A stretch of DNA of 64,000 bases from JABDIP01 sp965250245 (GCA_965250245.1 OZ252296.1:868001-932000); one strand, 5' to 3'. Numbered from the stretch's first letter, positions 24,872-33,900 are shown. Notes: generated from the sequence alone by a model not told the origin. Translations and numbers: made by a program.

Positions 24872-25733
24872 GCCGCGCATCGGCATCTACGAAAAGGCCC
24901 TGCCGGCCTTGGACGGCTGGCCGGCCCGCATGGCCGCGGTCGCCGAGAGCGGATTCGACTTCCTCGAGATCGCGGTGGATGAGTCAGATGAACGGTTGCG
25001 GCGGCTGGACTGGTCGCCTGCGGACCGCTCGGCGTTGTGCCGGGCCGCTTCCGATGCTGGTGTCGGCATCCATGCGGTCATCCTCAGCGCGCATCGCCGG
25101 ATTCCATTGGGGAGCGCATCGCGGGCGACCCGAAGATTGGCGCTCGACATCCTCGAGAAGGCGGTCGGCCTGGCCGTCGATATCGGTGCCCGCACGATCC
25201 AGCTCGCCGGGTATTATGTCTACTACGAGCCCCATGACGGGGACTCTCGCGAGCGCTTCGTGGACGGGCTGCATCGCGGGCTGGAGAAGGCAGGGGCGGC
25301 AGGCGTGATGCTGGGGCTGGAGACGATGGACGGTGAGGATGTGACCTCGGTTTCCCGGGCCATGGAGATCGTCGACGAGATCGGCTCGCCATGGCTTCAG
25401 GTCTATCCCGACATCGGCAACCTGGCGGCCAACGGCCTGGATGTCGGTGCCGAGTTGAAGCGCGCCAAAGGCCATCTGGTCGGCATCCATTTGAAGGACG
25501 CGCGCCCGGGAGAGTACCGGCGAGTGCCGTTCGGGGAGGGGGTCGTCCCGTTCGTCGACGCGTTTCGCGCGCTGGCCGAGATCGGCTATGACGGGACCTA
25601 CCTGATCGAGATGTGGAACGACGACGCGGCCGACTCTCTGCGGATCATCTCCGACGCCCGGGTCTGGATACAGGACCGGATGGTCGAGGCCGGGCTGGCA
25701 ATGCCGGAAGAGTTCGCCCATGCCCCGGTTTGA
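24864..25733 (+). CDS. ulaE: L-xylulose/L-ribulose-5-phosphate 3-epimerase (UlaE/SgbU family)
   Basis: A 289-residue TIM-barrel sugar-phosphate epimerase. It follows UlaE closely: IGIYEKALPALDGWPARM at the start, then SAHRRIPLGS and VYPDIGNLAANGLDV. The metal/catalytic set is intact: Glu153 (LETMD), Asp183 (PDIGN), His209 (GIHLKD) and Glu249 (YLIEMW), two residues offset from E. coli UlaE. It interconverts L-xylulose- and L-ribulose-5-phosphate between the UlaD-like and AraD-like steps. It overlaps the previous gene by 8 bp and the next by 14 bp. Confidence 0.93.
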   Translation: MARPRIGIYEKALPALDGWPARMAAVAESGFDFLEIAVDESDERLRRLDWSPADRSALCRAASDAGVGIHAVILSAHRRIPLGSASRATRRLALDILEKAVGLAVDIGARTIQLAGYYVYYEPHDGDSRERFVDGLHRGLEKAGAAGVMLGLETMDGEDVTSVSRAMEIVDEIGSPWLQVYPDIGNLAANGLDVGAELKRAKGHLVGIHLKDARPGEYRRVPFGEGVVPFVDAFRALAEIGYDGTYLIEMWNDDAADSLRIISDARVWIQDRMVEAGLAMPEEFAHAPV

Positions 25734-26679
25734 CCTGACGACATTCGGCGAAGGCGTGCTGCGTCTGAGCGTGCCGGCGGGGCATCGGATCGAGACCGCG
25801 TCGACCTTCGACGTCAACGTCTCCGGCACCGAGGCCAACGTGGCCGGCGCCCTGTCGCGGCTCGGTTGGTCCTGCGGCTGGGTCAGCGCCTTGCCGGACA
25901 CACCGCCGGGCCGTCGCGTGCAGCACGCCTATCGGGCCCATGGCATCGATCTGTCGTCGGTGGTCTGGCGCGATGAGGGGCGGGTCAGCTGCTATTACGT
26001 GGAATACGCGCACCCGCCGCGCCCGATCCGGATCTACTACGACCGGAAGGGCTCCTGCCTGACCGAGATGACGCCGGACGATGTCGACTGGGACTACCTG
26101 CTCGACACACGGCATCTGCATCTGACGGGGCTGACCGTTCCGCTGTCTAAGACCACGAAGGAGATCGTCTCGCTTGCCATGGAGCGGGCCCGGGCAAAGG
26201 GGATCTCCACCAGCCTAGACGTCAACTTCCGCCGCCTCCTCTGGACCGAGGCGGAGGCCCGCGAGGCGCTGCTGCCGCTTGCCTCCGCCGTGGACATCCT
26301 GTTCGTCGGCCGGCGCGATGCCGTCGGCGTCTTCGAATGCAGCGGTACGCCCGAGGAGATCGTCGAACAGCTGGCGCAGCAGACCGGGGCGCGGAACATC
26401 GTCGTGTCGTTGTCCGAGGACGGCGTGATCGGCTGGGACGGCAGCGAGATCCATCGGGTCGACGCCAAGCCGGTCCGGATCGTCGACCGCATCGGTGCCG
26501 GCGACGCCCTGGTCGCGGGGGTCCTGCATGGCTGGCTGCAGGGGGACTTGGCGAAGGGGCTGGAGTGCGGCTCTGTGATGGCGGCACTGGCGATGAGCCA
26601 GGTCGGCGACACGGTGGTCACCCACCGGCGCGAGCTGGAAAGACTTCTGGCCGGCGACGACACCGACATCGTGCGCTGA
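25720..26679 (+). CDS. PfkB-family carbohydrate kinase (2-keto-sugar-acid kinase-like)
   Basis: A 319-residue ribokinase-fold kinase resembling 2-keto-3-deoxygluconate kinases (FGEGVLRLS at the start, GTEANVAGALSRLG, and SLDVNFRRLLW). The anion hole and catalytic Asp262 are in DRIGAGDALVAG. Overlap with the ulaE stop places it in the same operon. Classical UlaD pathways use a PTS or the FGGY kinase LyxK to phosphorylate 3-keto-L-gulonate; here a PfkB kinase is the obvious candidate (inference). A 2-keto-3-deoxy acid is an alternative substrate. Convergent with the broken LacI gene. Confidence 0.88.
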   Translation: MPRFDLTTFGEGVLRLSVPAGHRIETASTFDVNVSGTEANVAGALSRLGWSCGWVSALPDTPPGRRVQHAYRAHGIDLSSVVWRDEGRVSCYYVEYAHPPRPIRIYYDRKGSCLTEMTPDDVDWDYLLDTRHLHLTGLTVPLSKTTKEIVSLAMERARAKGISTSLDVNFRRLLWTEAEAREALLPLASAVDILFVGRRDAVGVFECSGTPEEIVEQLAQQTGARNIVVSLSEDGVIGWDGSEIHRVDAKPVRIVDRIGAGDALVAGVLHGWLQGDLAKGLECGSVMAALAMSQVGDTVVTHRRELERLLAGDDTDIVR

Positions 26680-26765
26680 GGAAAGAGCGACCATACATCG
26701 GGGCAGGGCCGGCTGCTCGACCGCCTACACGTCGAGCCAATGCTCTCGGCTTCCGGCGGTAGCCG

Positions 26766-27805
26766 CTAGCTGCTTTCGCCTGGGATCAGCTCGAAGCCTA
26801 GATCGGTCACCGGCGGAACCTTCTGCCCGACCAGCCGGTTGATGATCGCGCGCGCCGCGCGGCGACCGATCTCGAAGCGGCGGACGGAAATCGTGGTCAG
26901 CGGGCGCGGCAGACCTGCCCGTATCTGAGGCCGCCGAAGCCGGCGATTGCCAGATCCTCCGGCACTCGGATGCCGTGTTCCAGGCAGTGCATCATACCGC
27001 CCGCCGCCGCGGGGTCGTTCGAGAAGACGACGACATCCAGTTCGGGGTTCGAGGCGAGCAGCGTTTCGAGCGCCGATTTTCCGGTGGCGATGTCCGGCGA
27101 ATTCTCGAAGACACGGGGCGCGACCAGCGCGATGCACTTTTCGGCAAGGACGTCGCGGAACGTTCGATGCCGTGTCGCGGCGGCGTAGTTGCTGTCGTAC
27201 CAGCCGAGATAGCCGAACCGGCGGTAGCCCTTGTCGTAGAGATGGTGCGCCATCTCGCGGGCCGAGGCGGCATGGTCGATACCGACGCACATGTCGATCG
27301 GATCTCCGGCCGTCTCCATCATTTCCACGACCGGGATCCCGGTGCTGGCCAGGATGTTGCGGGTCCTCTCGGTGTGCACCAGATCGGTCACGATGAAGCC
27401 GGCCGGCCGCCACGACATCATGGATTCGACCAGGCTTTCCTCGCGCTTCACATCGTAGTCGGATATGCCGATGACCGGGTTGTAGCCCGCCTTCTCCAAC
27501 TCCTCGGCGATGCCGGCGGTCACCTGGTTGAAGATGCTGATCACGATCGAAGGGATAATGACGCCGACCTGGTTCGATCGCGCCTGGGACAGCGACCCGG
27601 CCAGCCGGTTCTGCACATAGCCCATCTCCTGCACGACCTTGAGCACATGCTCCTTGGTGCGGGCGGACACGGTCCCCTTGCCCCGCATGACACGGGATAC
27701 CGTCATGTCGGAGACGCCGGCGGCGTGAGCCACGTCACGCTGGGTGCAATGGCGTTTTTGGGTCAAAATTACTGTCTCAATTGTTGACGGCTGACAATTT
27801 ATCAA
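26766..27805 (-). pseudogene. LacI family regulator disrupted by a frameshift
   Basis: The N-terminal frame encodes an HTH (TQRDVAHAAGVSDMTVSRVM) and most of a periplasmic-binding-like sensor up to LAIAGFGGLRYGQ, then runs into VCRAR and a stop at 26897. The missing C-terminus (AGLPRPLTTISVRRFEIGRR and on to GFELIPGESS) continues in another frame to 26766. Restoring one base in the C-run at 26918-26920 (G-run on the coding strand) joins them as YGAGLPRPL, giving a normal length of about 334-347 residues. It is either a recent loss-of-function deletion or a sequencing error. The start is uncertain: TTG at 27766 or 27805. Divergent from tctC, which it would have controlled. Confidence 0.85.
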
Positions 27806-27812
27806 TAGTCAG
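27791..27812. promoter_or_regulatory. Candidate LacI operator (CTGAC-N12-GTCAG)
   Basis: CTGAC (27791-27795) and GTCAG (27808-27812) form an inverted repeat flanking an AT-rich spacer in the divergent region between the LacI-family gene and tctC. It overlaps or abuts the possible TTG starts of the regulator. Assignment to LacI is inference. Confidence 0.4.
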
Positions 27813-27868
27813 GTTTTCCGCCGCTGACTACCCTTCGTACATATCAAAAGAAACGCAGGGAGGACGAT

Positions 27869-28804
27869 ATGCGTAGCGCGCTTGGATTTGCGGCGGCGAT
27901 CGGTCTGGTCATGGGGTCGACGGTCGCGTCCGCGGATTATCCCGACCGGTCGATCTCGGTCATGGTGCCCTTCATCGCCGGCGGTGGCGCCGACGTTCCG
28001 GCCCGCTTCCTGGCCGCCGAGATGGAGACGATCCTGGAGAAATCGGTGGTCGTCACGAACGTCGCCGGGGCAGGCGGCACGGTCGGTGCGACGCAGCTTT
28101 CGAACGCCACGCCTGACGGATACAGCCTTGGGTTCATGCCCGTCGGCACGACCACGACCCAACCGCATCTGAAGAACACCAGCTATGGCGCCGATAGCTG
28201 GGAGCCGATTTGCATGGTGGCCTCGGGGCCGTTCTACCTGGTCGTCGCCGATGACAGTCCGATGCAGTCCATCGACGACTTGATCACCACGGCCAAGGGC
28301 GACGGACTGATCTTCGCCGGAGCGGGGCCGGGGTCGATGGCGCATGTCACGCAGATGACGCTGAACAAACAGCTCGGCATCGAGATGAGCTATCTGCCAA
28401 CCAAGGGCGGCGGCGACATCGCGACGGAGATGAACGGTGGACGCGCCGACGCGACAGCCTGGTTCTCCGACTACGACACCCGGTTCGGTTGGCGCGCGCT
28501 GGCGATCCTGGCGAATGAACGCTCCGAAACCCATCCCGAGGTCCCGACGATCGGGGAGTTGGGCTATGAGGCCGACATCGCCGTCTGGATGGGCTTGTTC
28601 GCGCCCGCCGGCACGCCGGATGACGTGGTGGGCACGTTGTCCGACACCTGCGCGCGTTCGGTCTCTTCGGACAGCTTCGTCGACAACATGACCCGGGCGA
28701 ACCGGATCATCCGCTACATGGACAGCGCGGAGTTCTCCGCCTTCTTCCAGGAGGCCTTCGAGAACAACGGCGAGCTTCTGCGCGAAGCCGGCCTCGTCAG
28801 GTAA
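27869..28804 (+). CDS. tctC: Tripartite tricarboxylate transporter binding protein (TctC/Bug family)
   Basis: A 311-residue periplasmic binding protein with a signal peptide ending near ASA (residues 1-21). Bug-family features include YPDRSISVMVPFIAGGGADV and FAGAGPGSMAHVTQM. RBS AGGGAGGA precedes the ATG. TctC captures carboxylates such as citrate or sugar acids for the TctA/TctB membrane pair. Its position next to the ula-like operon suggests an acid substrate for that pathway. A strong hairpin (28824-28864) follows the stop codon. Confidence 0.92.
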   Translation: MRSALGFAAAIGLVMGSTVASADYPDRSISVMVPFIAGGGADVPARFLAAEMETILEKSVVVTNVAGAGGTVGATQLSNATPDGYSLGFMPVGTTTTQPHLKNTSYGADSWEPICMVASGPFYLVVADDSPMQSIDDLITTAKGDGLIFAGAGPGSMAHVTQMTLNKQLGIEMSYLPTKGGGDIATEMNGGRADATAWFSDYDTRFGWRALAILANERSETHPEVPTIGELGYEADIAVWMGLFAPAGTPDDVVGTLSDTCARSVSSDSFVDNMTRANRIIRYMDSAEFSAFFQEAFENNGELLREAGLVR

Positions 28805-28823
28805 CGACGGCCGGAACCGTGCA

Positions 28824-28864
28824 TCGGCCGGCCGGCGGGTGACTCCCTCCCCCGCGCCGGCCGA
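28824..28864 (+). repeat. Intercistronic hairpin after tctC
   Basis: TCGGCCGGC (28824-28832) and GCCGGCCGA (28856-28864) form a perfect 9-bp stem with further GC pairing inside, 20 nt after the tctC stop and 25 nt before the preferred tctB start. The likely role is setting the binding-protein to permease ratio. Confidence 0.65.
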
Positions 28865-28889
28865 CACGCTACCCGCCCGGATCGGATCC

Positions 28890-29351
28890 ATGCAGCGCAT
28901 ACTGGACATCGGGGTCTCGACGACCCTGCTTCTCGTGTCGGTCGCGCTTTTCGCGATGACCTTCTCCGACCAGTTCGATGTCCCGACCTTCGGCGGCGAC
29001 GTCGGGCCGGCCTTCGCGCCGCGTGGCTTCCTGGCGTTCTGGTTCCTCTTCGCCCTGATCTCGGTCGTCCAGGCGGTCCGCTCGGCGCCGGACGGGACCG
29101 CGGCGAAGATCCAGTTGAAGCAGTTGCTGGCGGTTGTCGCCATCACGCTGGTCACGGGATACGCGGTCACCAAGATCGGGTTCTATTTCGCCGCGGTGCC
29201 CGGGTTCTTCCTGTTCTGCCTGGCCTTCGGGTATCGCAACCTGCTGCTCCTGGCCGTGCTTAGCATCGTCGCTCCCCTTTTGATCTGGGCGCTCTTCACC
29301 TTCGGGTTCGAGCTGCTGCTGCCCCGATCGCCGTGGTTCAACCAGATCTGA
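28890..29351 (+). CDS. tctB: Tripartite tricarboxylate transporter small membrane subunit (TctB family)
   Basis: A 153-residue protein with four hydrophobic helices (VSTTLLLVSVALFAMTF at the start, FLAFWFLFALISVVQAV, a central VVAITLVTGYAV, and LLLAVLSIVAPLLIWALF). The ATG at 28890 is preferred because the alternative GTG at 28839 lies inside the preceding hairpin. Partner of TctA in a secondary transporter; its stop is 3 bp before tctA. Confidence 0.85.
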   Translation: MQRILDIGVSTTLLLVSVALFAMTFSDQFDVPTFGGDVGPAFAPRGFLAFWFLFALISVVQAVRSAPDGTAAKIQLKQLLAVVAITLVTGYAVTKIGFYFAAVPGFFLFCLAFGYRNLLLLAVLSIVAPLLIWALFTFGFELLLPRSPWFNQI

Positions 29352-29354
29352 GCC

Positions 29355-30848
29355 ATGGACCTGCTGCTTGCCGCGATCGCCCAGTTCTCCACCGCCGAGG
29401 TGGCACTGGCGCTTGTCATCGGCTGCCTGTGGGGCACGCTGGCCGGCGCTCTGCCGGGCATGGGCACGGTGGCCGCCCTGATCGTCGCCCTGCCATTCAC
29501 CTTCGGGATGACGACCGAGGGTTCGATGGCCCTGTTCCTCGGCATCTACGTGACCTCGGTCTATGGCGGATCGATCTCGGCGATCCTGATCAACACGCCC
29601 GGCACGCCGCAATCCGCCGCCACGGTCCTGGACGGCTATCCGATGGCCAAATCCGGCAAGGCGGATCTGGCGATCGGCTGGGCGACACTGGCCTCGTTTG
29701 TCGGCGGGGTCTTCTCGCTGATCGTGCTGATCGTGGCCGCGCCGCTGCTGGCCAAGGTGTCGGTCGCTTTCGGGCCGGCGGCGATCTTCGCCATCGTCGT
29801 GTTCGCGCTGACCTGCATCTCGTGGCTGTCGGAGAAGAACGCGGCCAAGGGCCTGCTCGGCGGGATGATTGGGCTGTGGCTCACCACCATCGGTCCGGAC
29901 GACCTCACCGGATACACCCGCTTTGACTTCGGCATGCCGATGCTGATGGGCGGTTTGACCCTGATCCCGATGCTGATCGGGCTGTTCGCCCTGTCCGAGG
30001 TGCTGTACCGCGCCGCCTACTATTTCGCGGAGAAGCCGCCGGACGTCACCAATATCGGCTTCCGGCTGCCGGCCTGGGCGGATATCCGGCTGCGATACCG
30101 GCAGTTTCTTCGCAGCAGCGTCATCGGCACCTTCATCGGTATCCTGCCCGGCACCGGCGCGACGGCGGCCACCTTCGTCAGCTATTCGGAGCTGCGCCGC
30201 ACCTCGCCGCGCAAGGAGAATTTCGGCAAGGGCGAGCCGGACGGACTGATCGCCTCGGAGGCCTCGAACAACGCGGTCACCGGCGGTGCGCTGATCCCGA
30301 CCCTGGCGCTGGGCATTCCCGGCGACGGCGCGACCGTGGTGCTGCTGGGCGTGATGACGATCCAGGGCGTGGTGCCGGGCTTCGACCTGGTGAACAACAA
30401 TCCCCAGGTCCTGACCGGCTCCTTCCTCATGATCCTGGTGGCCAACGTCATCATGGTCGGCGTCGGGATCCTGGGCGCCCGGCTGTTCGCGCGGCTGCTG
30501 GCGGCGCCCGAGCCGCTGCTGATGGGCATGATCCTGCTGTTCTCGCTGGTCGGGGCGTTCGTGGTGCGGGGCAATCCGGTCGACGTCCTGGTCGCGGTCA
30601 TCGCCGGCGTCGCCGGCGTCATCTTGCGCTTCGCCAAGTATCCGATCGCGCCGATCGTCATCGGCATGGCGCTCGGCAAGATCTTCGAGGCGAAGCTGCG
30701 CCAGGGGCTGATCGCCTCCCGCGGCGATTTCCTCGGATTCATCCTCGACCCGATCGCGATCCCGATCCTCCTGCTCACCCTCGCCGTCGTACTCGGACCG
30801 GCGGTCTCCAGGCACTGGCGCTCCAAGAAGGAAAGACTGGCCCAATGA
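29355..30848 (+). CDS. tctA: Tripartite tricarboxylate transporter large permease (TctA family)
   Basis: A 497-residue polytopic membrane protein with the duplicated TctA signature, GTLAGALPGMGTVAALIVAL near residue 20 and FIGILPGTGATAATFVSY near residue 260. SISAILINTPGTPQSAATVL and GGALIPTLALGIPGDGATVV are the matching substrate loops. It transports the acid captured by TctC. Its stop overlaps the sulfatase ATG (ATGA), tying the transporter and sulfatase into one transcript. Confidence 0.95.
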   Translation: MDLLLAAIAQFSTAEVALALVIGCLWGTLAGALPGMGTVAALIVALPFTFGMTTEGSMALFLGIYVTSVYGGSISAILINTPGTPQSAATVLDGYPMAKSGKADLAIGWATLASFVGGVFSLIVLIVAAPLLAKVSVAFGPAAIFAIVVFALTCISWLSEKNAAKGLLGGMIGLWLTTIGPDDLTGYTRFDFGMPMLMGGLTLIPMLIGLFALSEVLYRAAYYFAEKPPDVTNIGFRLPAWADIRLRYRQFLRSSVIGTFIGILPGTGATAATFVSYSELRRTSPRKENFGKGEPDGLIASEASNNAVTGGALIPTLALGIPGDGATVVLLGVMTIQGVVPGFDLVNNNPQVLTGSFLMILVANVIMVGVGILGARLFARLLAAPEPLLMGMILLFSLVGAFVVRGNPVDVLVAVIAGVAGVILRFAKYPIAPIVIGMALGKIFEAKLRQGLIASRGDFLGFILDPIAIPILLLTLAVVLGPAVSRHWRSKKERLAQ

Positions 30849-32374
30849 CCCGACCGAACGTGCTGCTGATCGTCACCGACCATTGGTCGGCACCGCTGCT
30901 CGGCGCGGCCGGGCACCCGGCCATCCACACGCCGGTGCTCGACACCCTGTGCCGCAACGGCGTGCGCTTCACCCAGGCCTATTCGCCGACGCCGGTTTGC
31001 CTGCCGGCGCGCCGCTCCCTGATGACCGGCACGACGGCGCGGCGCCACGGCGACCGCACCTTCCAGCCCTATCGCGAGATGGAGCCGGACCTGCCGACCC
31101 TGGCGCAGACCTTCCGCGACGCCGGCTATCAGGCCTATGCCGTCGGCAAGACCCACACCTATCCACAGCGGGACCGCATCGGCTTCGACGACGTGCTCGT
31201 CGACGATGAGGGACGCACCATGTACGGCGTCACCGACGATTACGAGATCTTCCTAGGCGACAAAGGCTATGTCGGCCGGCAATACGGCCACGGCATGAGC
31301 AACAACGCCTATCAGACGGCGGCCTGGCATCTGCCGGAGGAGGTGCATCCCACCAACTGGGCGACCGACGCCCTGCAGCGCTACATCCGGCGCCGCGACC
31401 CCAAGCGCCCGGCCTTCTGGTATGTCGGCTACCGCCACCCGCACCCGCCGCTGGTGCCGCCGCAGCGGTTTCTCGACCTCTACCAGGACATCGAGATCGA
31501 CATGCCGTTCTGCGGCGACTGGGCCAAGGACTCCGAGTCCCTGCCCTACAAGGTCCAGGGCGTGCAGTCGCGATCGGTCTATTCGGAGCGCGAGATCGCC
31601 TGGGCGCGAAAGGCCTTCTACGCGCTGTGCACCCATATCGACCAGCAGATCGGGGCGCTGATCGGCACCATTCGCGAGGAGAGCATCCTGGATGAGACCA
31701 TCATCATGTTCACCTCCGACCACGGCGACATGCTGGGATGCCACAATATGTGGGCAAAGCAGACCTTCTACGAATGGTCCAGCGCCATTCCCCTGATCCT
31801 GATGGGCGTGGAGAATTGCCGCCGGGTCGGCTTCAACCGCACCGACAACCGTCTGGCGGCCGTGCAGGACATCATGCCGACCCTGCTGGACCTTGCCGGC
31901 ATCGACATTCCGGAGACCGTCGAAGGCCACTCGCTGGTGTCCGGCCACCGGCGAGATCATCTCTATGGCGAGTTCGGCGAGGCCGGCGCCTGCTCGCGCA
32001 TGATCCGCGACCAACGACACAAGCTGATCTACTACCCGGTCGGCAATGTCTTCCAACTCTTCGACATGGAGGAGGACCCCAACGAGATGAACGACCTGGC
32101 CGGGCGCCCGGAGCATTCCAACACGCTCGGTCATCTGAAGGGCCTGCTGCTGGACGACATGTACGGGTCGGACGAGAAATGGGTGACCAATGGCGAAATC
32201 ACCGGTGAGCCGGCGCGGCGCTACAATCCCGGCCCCAACCGCGGCCTGTCCTTCACGCGCGGCCATCAATGGCCGGTGCCGCCGCTCAACCCGAAGGGCG
32301 ACATGGTGTTCTTCCCCGAGGCGCCGGACGGCTGGGACGGCTCCGTCGATCAGGACATAATCGAGGATCGATGA
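30845..32374 (+). CDS. Type I sulfatase (formylglycine-dependent)
   Basis: A 509-residue alkaline-phosphatase-superfamily enzyme. The formylglycine site is Cys52 in VCLPARRSLMTG (C-x-P-x-R), and metal ligands are recognisable in LLIVTDHW and FTSDHGDMLGCHNMW. The N-terminal variant TDHW replaces the commoner TDQ/TDD. No signal peptide is apparent, so it likely works in the cytosol on an imported sulfate ester. It is translationally coupled to tctA and followed by SDR dehydrogenases. The substrate could be a sulfated sugar acid. Choline-sulfatase-like or phosphonate-monoester activity cannot be excluded from sequence alone. Confidence 0.88.
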   Translation: MTRPNVLLIVTDHWSAPLLGAAGHPAIHTPVLDTLCRNGVRFTQAYSPTPVCLPARRSLMTGTTARRHGDRTFQPYREMEPDLPTLAQTFRDAGYQAYAVGKTHTYPQRDRIGFDDVLVDDEGRTMYGVTDDYEIFLGDKGYVGRQYGHGMSNNAYQTAAWHLPEEVHPTNWATDALQRYIRRRDPKRPAFWYVGYRHPHPPLVPPQRFLDLYQDIEIDMPFCGDWAKDSESLPYKVQGVQSRSVYSEREIAWARKAFYALCTHIDQQIGALIGTIREESILDETIIMFTSDHGDMLGCHNMWAKQTFYEWSSAIPLILMGVENCRRVGFNRTDNRLAAVQDIMPTLLDLAGIDIPETVEGHSLVSGHRRDHLYGEFGEAGACSRMIRDQRHKLIYYPVGNVFQLFDMEEDPNEMNDLAGRPEHSNTLGHLKGLLLDDMYGSDEKWVTNGEITGEPARRYNPGPNRGLSFTRGHQWPVPPLNPKGDMVFFPEAPDGWDGSVDQDIIEDR

Positions 32375-32402
32375 AAACGCACCGACGTTGAGGCTCGATC
32401 CG

Positions 32403-33140
32403 ATGCACCAGAAAGCCCTTGTCACCGGCGCCACCAGCGGTATCGGCGCGGCGACCGTGAGAGCGTTGGCCGAGGCCGGGCTGGACGTGCTCGCGGTGGC
32501 CCGCCGCGAAGAGCGGCTGACCGCGCTTGCCGCCGAGACCGGCTGCGGCTGGCTCGCCTCCGACGTGCGGGACACCGAGCGGTTGGCCGAGGCGATCGAG
32601 ACCTTCGAGCCGGACGTGCTGGTCAACAATGCCGGCGTTGGCCACGGAATCTCCGGCCTGGACGAGATCGATCCGTCGGCCATAGAGGAGGCCTTCGCGG
32701 TCAACGTGATCGCGCCCATCCAGATCTGCGCCCTGGCGCTTCCGGGCATGCGGCGGCGCGGGCGCGGGCATGTGGTGAATATCGGCTCGATCGCCGGGCT
32801 GCACACGCTGATCTCCGGCGTCTATGGCGGCACCAAGGGCGCCATCCACCGCTTCAGCCAGAACCTGCGCTTCGAGCTGTCCGGATCGGGCGTGCGCGTC
32901 ACGGAGATCTGTCCCGGCCGGGTGGCCACGGAGTTCTATCAGGCGGCGCAGGGCGACCGGGACCGGCTGGAGTCGATGGGGCAGTCCGACATCCGCGAGC
33001 TGCAGCCGGAGGACATCGCCGACGTGATCGTCTTCGCGCTGAGGGCACCGCCGCATGTGAACATCACCACCATCGAGGTGCTTCCAACCGACCAGGCGAT
33101 CGGCGGCGTGAAGCTGACACCGGTCGGACAGGCGGAATAG
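32403..33140 (+). CDS. Short-chain dehydrogenase/reductase (serine 3-dehydrogenase-like)
   Basis: A 245-residue classical SDR. The nucleotide-binding motif TGATSGIGAAT is at residues 8-18, NNAG at 75-78, and the catalytic Ser129 (GSIAG), Tyr141 and Lys145 (YGGTK) are all present. The C-terminal GRVATEFYQ region resembles the YdfG/serine-dehydrogenase branch that oxidises hydroxy acids. It follows the sulfatase by 28 bp and precedes a second SDR. It may oxidise the desulfated sugar acid to the 3-keto acid (inference). Confidence 0.88.
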   Translation: MHQKALVTGATSGIGAATVRALAEAGLDVLAVARREERLTALAAETGCGWLASDVRDTERLAEAIETFEPDVLVNNAGVGHGISGLDEIDPSAIEEAFAVNVIAPIQICALALPGMRRRGRGHVVNIGSIAGLHTLISGVYGGTKGAIHRFSQNLRFELSGSGVRVTEICPGRVATEFYQAAQGDRDRLESMGQSDIRELQPEDIADVIVFALRAPPHVNITTIEVLPTDQAIGGVKLTPVGQAE

Positions 33141-33153
33141 AGCGACAGAGGAC

Positions 33154-33900
33154 ATGGGCAGACTGACCGGAAAATCGGCCCTCATTACCGGCGGCGGGAA
33201 CGGGATCGGCCGCGCCGCCGCGCTGGCCTTCGCGCGGGAGGACGCCAAGGTCGCCGTGGCCGACTTCCGGGCCGAAAGCGCCGACGAGACGGTCGCGTTG
33301 ATCCAGGAGGCGGACGGTCAAGCGATTCCGCTCAGCGGCGATGTGGGCGACGAGGCCAGCGTCGGCGGCATGGTGGCCGGGGCCGTGGACGCCTTCGGCC
33401 GGATCGATGTCCTGCTGAACTGCGCCGGGGGCGGATCCACCCGGGACGGGGCGGTCACCGACCTGGACCTGGACGAGTTCTGGCGGACCATCCGGGTCGA
33501 TCTGTTCGGCACCCTGCTGTGCTGCCGCAAAGTGATCCCGGAGATGCAGCGCGCCGGCGGCGGCTCGATCATCAACATCGCCTCGCTGCGCGCGGTGATC
33601 GGGACCGAGGGCGCCGACGCCTACACGGCCTCGAAGGGCGGGGTGCTGGCGATGTCGCGGGCCATGGCGATGCAATGGGCAGAGCACAACATCCGGGTCA
33701 ACGTGATGGCCCCAGGCGTCGTGCTGACCGAGCGCGTCGCGGCGTTCATCAAGGAAGATAATCCGATCTACCAGAAATCGCTGCTCGGCCCGTCCGACCC
33801 GGAGGACGTCGCCAATCTCGCGCTTTATCTGGCGAGCGACGAGAGCCGCAAGGTTACCGGCGCGGTGCTGCGCATCGACGGAGGCGCCAGCGTCTACTGA
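33154..33900 (+). CDS. Short-chain dehydrogenase/reductase (FabG-like)
   Basis: A 248-residue classical SDR. It has TGGGNGIGRAA at residues 12-22, NCAG at 89-92, Ser144 (NIASLRA), and Tyr157 with Lys161 (AYTASKGG). The C-terminal SDESRKVTGAVLRIDGGASV ending is typical of complete SDRs. It is the second dehydrogenase at the end of the tct-sulfatase transcript and converges on the FGGY kinase gene 22 bp away. The substrate is unknown; a polyol or sugar acid is likely from context. Confidence 0.88.
   Translation: MGRLTGKSALITGGGNGIGRAAALAFAREDAKVAVADFRAESADETVALIQEADGQAIPLSGDVGDEASVGGMVAGAVDAFGRIDVLLNCAGGGSTRDGAVTDLDLDEFWRTIRVDLFGTLLCCRKVIPEMQRAGGGSIINIASLRAVIGTEGADAYTASKGGVLAMSRAMAMQWAEHNIRVNVMAPGVVLTERVAAFIKEDNPIYQKSLLGPSDPEDVANLALYLASDESRKVTGAVLRIDGGASVY

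Noticed and set aside
28869..30845. 658-codon leftward frame opposite tctB/tctA
   Set aside because: Composition (runs of Asp, Gln, Arg, His) and overlap with clear TctA motifs mark it as an antisense shadow.
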